Positions 6,291 to 9,685 of a DNA stretch of 9,685 nucleotides are shown here, piece by piece. Origin of the DNA: Betaproteobacteria bacterium. Its GTDB lineage: Bacteria; Pseudomonadota; Gammaproteobacteria; Burkholderiales; SG8-39. Below the pieces are notes generated by a model, which worked only from the letters and a program-made list of their open reading frames with translations, had not been told where the DNA came from and searched no databases. Location of the stretch: NCBI GenBank assembly GCA_012274205.1, contig JAAOZY010000087.1:1-9685 (forward strand), given 5' to 3'. The position numbers were made by a program, and so were the translations under genes. Each line of letters starts with the position of its first letter. The stretch's first letter is position 1.

Positions 6291-6542
6291 ATGAAAGTCC
6301 CCTACAATCGGGAAGCCCGGAAACGACCGGTGAATCTGACCTTGAACGAAGACCTGGTGGTTCAGGCGCGCGGCTTGACCGACAACCTCTCGGGCGTGGT
6401 CGAGTCGCTCCTTGCCGACTACGTCGAGCACGAACGCCAGCAGCGCATCGCCAAGGCAAAAACCATCGAAGCGACGATCGCCACGTGGAATGACTTCAAC
6501 GCCAAGCGCGGAACATTCGCAGACGAGTATTCGCCCCTCTGA
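6291..6542 (+). CDS. ccdA: CcdA-type antitoxin
   Basis: This 83-residue protein is the antitoxin that binds and neutralises CcdB and represses the operon. The N-terminal part has the ribbon-helix-helix pattern: strand RPVNLTL (12-18), then helices through DNLSGVVESLLADYVEHE (31-48). The C-terminal part (TIEATIATWNDFNAKRGTFADEYSPL, 58-83) matches the flexible CcdB-binding tail of plasmid-F CcdA, which has NGSFADE where this protein has RGTFADE. The start is fixed by the RBS at 6280. The stop lies 9 bases before ccdB, the usual antitoxin-first order. Base composition looks less GC-rich than the neighbouring EPS genes, consistent with acquisition by transfer. Confidence 0.9.
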   Translation: MKVPYNREARKRPVNLTLNEDLVVQARGLTDNLSGVVESLLADYVEHERQQRIAKAKTIEATIATWNDFNAKRGTFADEYSPL

Positions 6543-6551
6543 TTTCAGCCC

Positions 6552-6872
6552 ATGGCCCAATTCGACGTCCATCGGAATACGGGGAAGCATCGCGACGCCA
6601 TTCCCTATGTCGTGTTGGTTCAATCATCTTTGTATGACAGCTACCAGCGGCGGGTGGTGGTTCCCCTGGTCCGAAAATCGAAGCTCGGAAAAATAGGCAA
6701 CCCGCGTTTCAATCCGGCTTTCAAAATTGAGAACGTGGCGGTCATACTGCATCCGCTGGAAATCGTTTCCGTGCCGACCGTGCAACTGGGGGCGTTCGTC
6801 GAATCACTCGGCCGCGAGGCCAATCGCATCATCGACGCTCTGGACGAATTGCTGACCCAGGCCTGGGGCTAG
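6552..6872 (+). CDS. ccdB: CcdB-type gyrase-poison toxin
   Basis: This 106-residue protein aligns by eye with CcdB over its full length. It begins MAQFDVHRN (MQFKVY in plasmid F), with RRVVVPLVRKSKL (RRMVIPLASARLL) in the first third, a mid segment on the pattern 'NVAVILHPLEIVSVPTVQLG' (MMTTDMASVPVSVIG), and the end REANRIIDALDELLTQAWG. CcdB traps DNA gyrase through its C-terminal W-G-I. Here W105-G106 are kept but the final Ile is absent. It has no good RBS of its own, so translation probably depends on coupling to ccdA 9 bases upstream. The module appears intact, and activity is inferred, not shown. Confidence 0.92.
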   Translation: MAQFDVHRNTGKHRDAIPYVVLVQSSLYDSYQRRVVVPLVRKSKLGKIGNPRFNPAFKIENVAVILHPLEIVSVPTVQLGAFVESLGREANRIIDALDELLTQAWG

Positions 6873-6939
6873 CGCCCGGGCGGCAGTAGCGGCAAGCGGC
6901 AGCGCGACGCGCCGCTGACGACGCTGAATGGGCGGTGCA

Positions 6940-6964
6940 TCGATTGCGCTAGCAACGCAATCGA
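6940..6964. repeat. 9-bp inverted repeat downstream of ccdB
   Basis: TCGATTGCG (6940-6948) and CGCAATCGA (6956-6964) are exact reverse complements around a 7-base loop, 67 bases after the ccdB stop. No T-tract follows on the + strand, so a standard intrinsic terminator is not supported. It may be a transcription-slowing structure or one end of the accessory patch. The rest of the 184-base gap (6873-7056) shows no gene. A small ACAC-GCAA-GTGT tetraloop hairpin lies at 6976-6987. Confidence 0.45.
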
Positions 6965-7033
6965 ATTCATGCGAAACACGCAAGTGTGTTGCAGGGCGGT
7001 AGCGTGCCTGACGCCGATGTGGCCTTTGTCCTC

Positions 7034-7056
7034 GTAGGAGCGAGCTTGCTCGCGAA
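7034..7056 (+). repeat. REP-type palindrome with GTAG head
   Basis: The element opens with GTAG (7034-7037), followed by the stem GCGAGC-TT-GCTCGC (7040-7053) and a GAA tail. This is the layout of REP sequences of Pseudomonas and relatives, which carry a conserved 5' GTAG tetranucleotide and are moved by REP-associated tyrosine transposases (RAYT/TnpA-REP). Only one copy is present here, so its repetitive nature is inferred from similarity. It ends 21 bases before the UXS start codon, leaving room only for the RBS. Confidence 0.7.
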
Positions 7057-7064
7057 ATGGTCCT

Positions 7065-7070
7065 GGAGAG
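7065..7070 (+). promoter_or_regulatory. RBS fixing the UDP-glucuronate decarboxylase start
   Basis: GGAGAG at 7065-7070 is 7 bases before ATG 7078. This favours that start over the in-frame ATG at 7057, which directly follows the REP element and has no suitable RBS. Confidence 0.75.
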
Positions 7071-7077
7071 TTACCAA

Positions 7078-8040
<963 letters not shown>

Positions 8041-8091
8041 CGACGCGCCAAGTGCGATGCCGGGCGCTGTCCACGCAGCTCATCCAAACCG

Positions 8092-9027
8092 ATGAAGGAT
8101 AACTTCGACAGCAGTTCGTTTCGAAACAAGGCTCCCGGTTTCAGCGAGCCGGTTCAACTCCCGACAGATGGGGAAACCGCCAAGCAGTGGCAGGACGCCA
8201 ACAGATCCTGGTGGGAAAAGACGCCGATGCGCTACGACTGGCGCAATCCGATCGGGCACCCCGCTGGAACCAGAGAGTATTTCGAGGAAGTCGATCGCCG
8301 CTTCCTGGAAGCCGTAAGGCATTACTTGCCGTGGACGCACATACCGTTCGAAGCGCTCATCCCTTTCGATCAGCTGAAACAGATGGATGTTCTCGAGATT
8401 GGCATCGGCCAGGGTACGCATGCGCAGCTGATCGCTCCACGCGCGAAGTCGTACACGGGAATCGATTTGACCGAGGCAGCCTTTGCTTCCACAAGAAAGC
8501 GCTTCGAATTGTTCGGCCTCGATGGAAAGATCCTGCGCATGGACGCCGAAGCCATGTCGTTCCCGGACAATTCCTTCGACTTCATCTGGAGCTGGGGCGT
8601 AATTCATCATTCGGCAAATACCCAAAATGTGCTCAAGCAAATGCACCGCGTGCTGCGGCCCGGCGGGCGCGCCACGGTCATGGTCTACTACCGATCGTTC
8701 ATCCAGTATTACCTGATCAGCGGCATCGCCAGAGGCCTGCTGCGCGGACAATTCTGGAAGACCGGGGATATTCATCAGATCAATCAAGCGGCCACGGATG
8801 GCGCGCTCGCAAGGTTTTTTTCGATTAACGACTTCTCCACATTGCTGCGCAATCTATTTGTAATCGAGAACGCTTGGATTACCGGCCAGAAGCTGGATGC
8901 AATCCCGTTGCCGAACGGCCGGCTTAAAACCTATTTGCTCGACCATATTCCGGACGCCATCACCCGTTTCCTTACCGATCGGCTGCGTTTTGGGCTGTTC
9001 CTCATCGTCAGGATCAGAAAGGCATGA
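8092..9027 (+). CDS. Class I SAM-dependent methyltransferase, probably EPS sugar-modifying
   Basis: This 311-residue protein has a Rossmann methyltransferase core at about 98-200. Motif I is V100-L-E-I-G-I-G-Q-G (100-108), with the acidic residue D125 in GIDLTE. FDFIWSWGVIHHS (162-174) and HRVLRPGGRATVMVYY (185-200) complete the Methyltransf_11 pattern. The first 95 residues include a Trp-rich segment (WQDANRSWWEKTPMRYDWR, 33-51) common in methyltransferases of glycan loci. The last 110 residues are partly hydrophobic and may form a lid or contact the membrane. The substrate is not determinable. Its position between UXS and an AsnB-type gene suggests a sugar nucleotide or lipid-linked sugar. 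No clear RBS is seen before ATG 8092, and an in-frame stop excludes a longer form. Base composition looks less GC-rich than the genes of regions 1-2. Confidence 0.85.
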   Translation: MKDNFDSSSFRNKAPGFSEPVQLPTDGETAKQWQDANRSWWEKTPMRYDWRNPIGHPAGTREYFEEVDRRFLEAVRHYLPWTHIPFEALIPFDQLKQMDVLEIGIGQGTHAQLIAPRAKSYTGIDLTEAAFASTRKRFELFGLDGKILRMDAEAMSFPDNSFDFIWSWGVIHHSANTQNVLKQMHRVLRPGGRATVMVYYRSFIQYYLISGIARGLLRGQFWKTGDIHQINQAATDGALARFFSINDFSTLLRNLFVIENAWITGQKLDAIPLPNGRLKTYLLDHIPDAITRFLTDRLRFGLFLIVRIRKA

Positions 9028-9080
9028 TGAATCCCGGTTGTCTACAAGGTGCCACTGGGCACTTCGCGACAGCGTAAACC

Positions 9081-9685
9081 ATGTGCGGCATAGCGAGCAT
9101 ATTCGCCTACGATCACGCGGCCGCTGCCGTCGATACAGCCGAATTGCTCCGTATCCGCGACGCGATGATCAATCGCGGCCCGGACGGCGCGGGACTCTGG
9201 ATTTCAGCCGACAGGCGTGTCGGTCTTGCCCACCGGCGTTTGAGCATTATCGATCTCAGCGACGCCGGCGCGCAGCCCATGGCGACCGACTGCGGCCGTT
9301 TTCGTATCACGTTCAACGGGGAAATCTACAACTACCGCGAGCTACGCCGCGTACTCGAGGGAAGAGGCGTTCGCTTTCGCTCCACCAGCGATACCGAAGT
9401 GCTGCTTCACCTCTATGCGGAGCGTGGCACGGCCATGGTCGACGCGCTCCGCGGCATGTATGCATTCGCCATCTGGGACGAAAGCAAACAAGGGCTCTTT
9501 CTGGCGCGCGATCCGTTCGGGATCAAGCCGCTCTACTATTGCGATGACGGCCGCACCATCCGCGTTGCGTCCCAGGTCAAAGCGCTGCTCGCCGGGGGCG
9601 AAATCGACACCTCCCTGGAACCCGCCGGCCACGTCGGCTTCTTCCTGTGGGGCCATGTGCCCGATCCCTATACGCTGTACAAGGG
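9081..9685 (+). CDS. asnB: AsnB-type glutamine-dependent amidotransferase, 3'-truncated
   Basis: The window holds the first 201 residues, open to the last base. This is the class II glutaminase domain of the asparagine synthase family, which releases ammonia from glutamine and passes it to a C-terminal ATP-using synthetase domain that lies beyond the window. Visible are the nucleophile C2 (MCGIAS), the R52-L motif in HRRLSIIDL, F78-N79-G80-E81-IYNYREL, SDTEV with D104, and ARDPFGIKPLYY (142-153). FLWGHVPDPYTLYK begins the linker to the synthetase domain. AsnB homologues in EPS and O-antigen loci, including the amidotransferases of exosortase systems, are thought to amidate sugar or peptide carboxylates, so true asparagine synthesis should not be assumed. 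The 53-base gap before it has no clear RBS and holds only a weak GTGCC/GGCAC hairpin (9049-9062). Confidence 0.92.
   Translation, partial: MCGIASIFAYDHAAAAVDTAELLRIRDAMINRGPDGAGLWISADRRVGLAHRRLSIIDLSDAGAQPMATDCGRFRITFNGEIYNYRELRRVLEGRGVRFRSTSDTEVLLHLYAERGTAMVDALRGMYAFAIWDESKQGLFLARDPFGIKPLYYCDDGRTIRVASQVKALLAGGEIDTSLEPAGHVGFFLWGHVPDPYTLYK

Noticed and set aside
9049..9062. Hairpin GTGCC/GGCAC between the methyltransferase and AsnB-type genes
   Set aside because: It has a 5-bp stem, no T-tract and no conserved context, so it is too weak to list as a terminator.

Overview
The window reads as a GC-rich proteobacterial chromosome segment, most likely betaproteobacterial or a related gammaproteobacterium. 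This rests on high GC, dense same-strand genes with 4-base start/stop overlaps, and an exopolysaccharide (EPS) export pair of the kind found in exosortase/PEP-CTERM (XrtA-type) loci. No exosortase or PEP-CTERM protein is visible here, so that link is inference from family resemblance. All eleven genes I can support are on the + strand, and the first and last are cut by the window edges.

Region 1 (1-1679) is lipid-linked envelope chemistry. A 5'-truncated PlsY (acyl-phosphate:glycerol-3-phosphate acyltransferase) overlaps by 4 bases a WecA/TagO-type polyprenyl-phosphate sugar-1-phosphate transferase, which can start a glycan on undecaprenyl phosphate. Region 2 (1790-6205) looks like the envelope-crossing part of the system. 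It holds an outer-membrane beta-barrel resembling EpsL/BBP2 proteins, a short Wza-like polysaccharide export protein, an MltD-like lytic transglycosylase, and a periplasmic protein made of nine exact 36-residue Sel1 repeats that overlaps the transglycosylase by 4 bases. The 150-base gap between barrel and export genes holds an 11-bp-arm palindrome and a set of competing G/C-tract hairpins ending 3 bases before the export-gene start.

Region 3 (about 6206-7056) is an accessory insert. It is a CcdA/CcdB toxin-antitoxin pair with its own strong RBS and twin ATGCGCAT boxes around a -10-like TATTAT, followed by a 9-bp inverted repeat and one REP-type palindrome with a GTAG head. Region 4 (7078-9685) returns to sugar chemistry: a UDP-glucuronate decarboxylase (UDP-xylose synthase), a SAM-dependent methyltransferase, and the N-terminal 201 residues of an AsnB-type glutamine-dependent amidotransferase.

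Taken together, this fits a locus that starts, decorates (xylose or pentose, methyl, amide) and exports an extracellular polysaccharide, interrupted by a toxin-antitoxin/REP accessory patch. No tRNA, rRNA, CRISPR array, insertion sequence or replication origin was seen, and no gene-free stretch exceeds 300 bases. The least explained items are the structured leader before the export gene and the transglycosylase-Sel1 pair.
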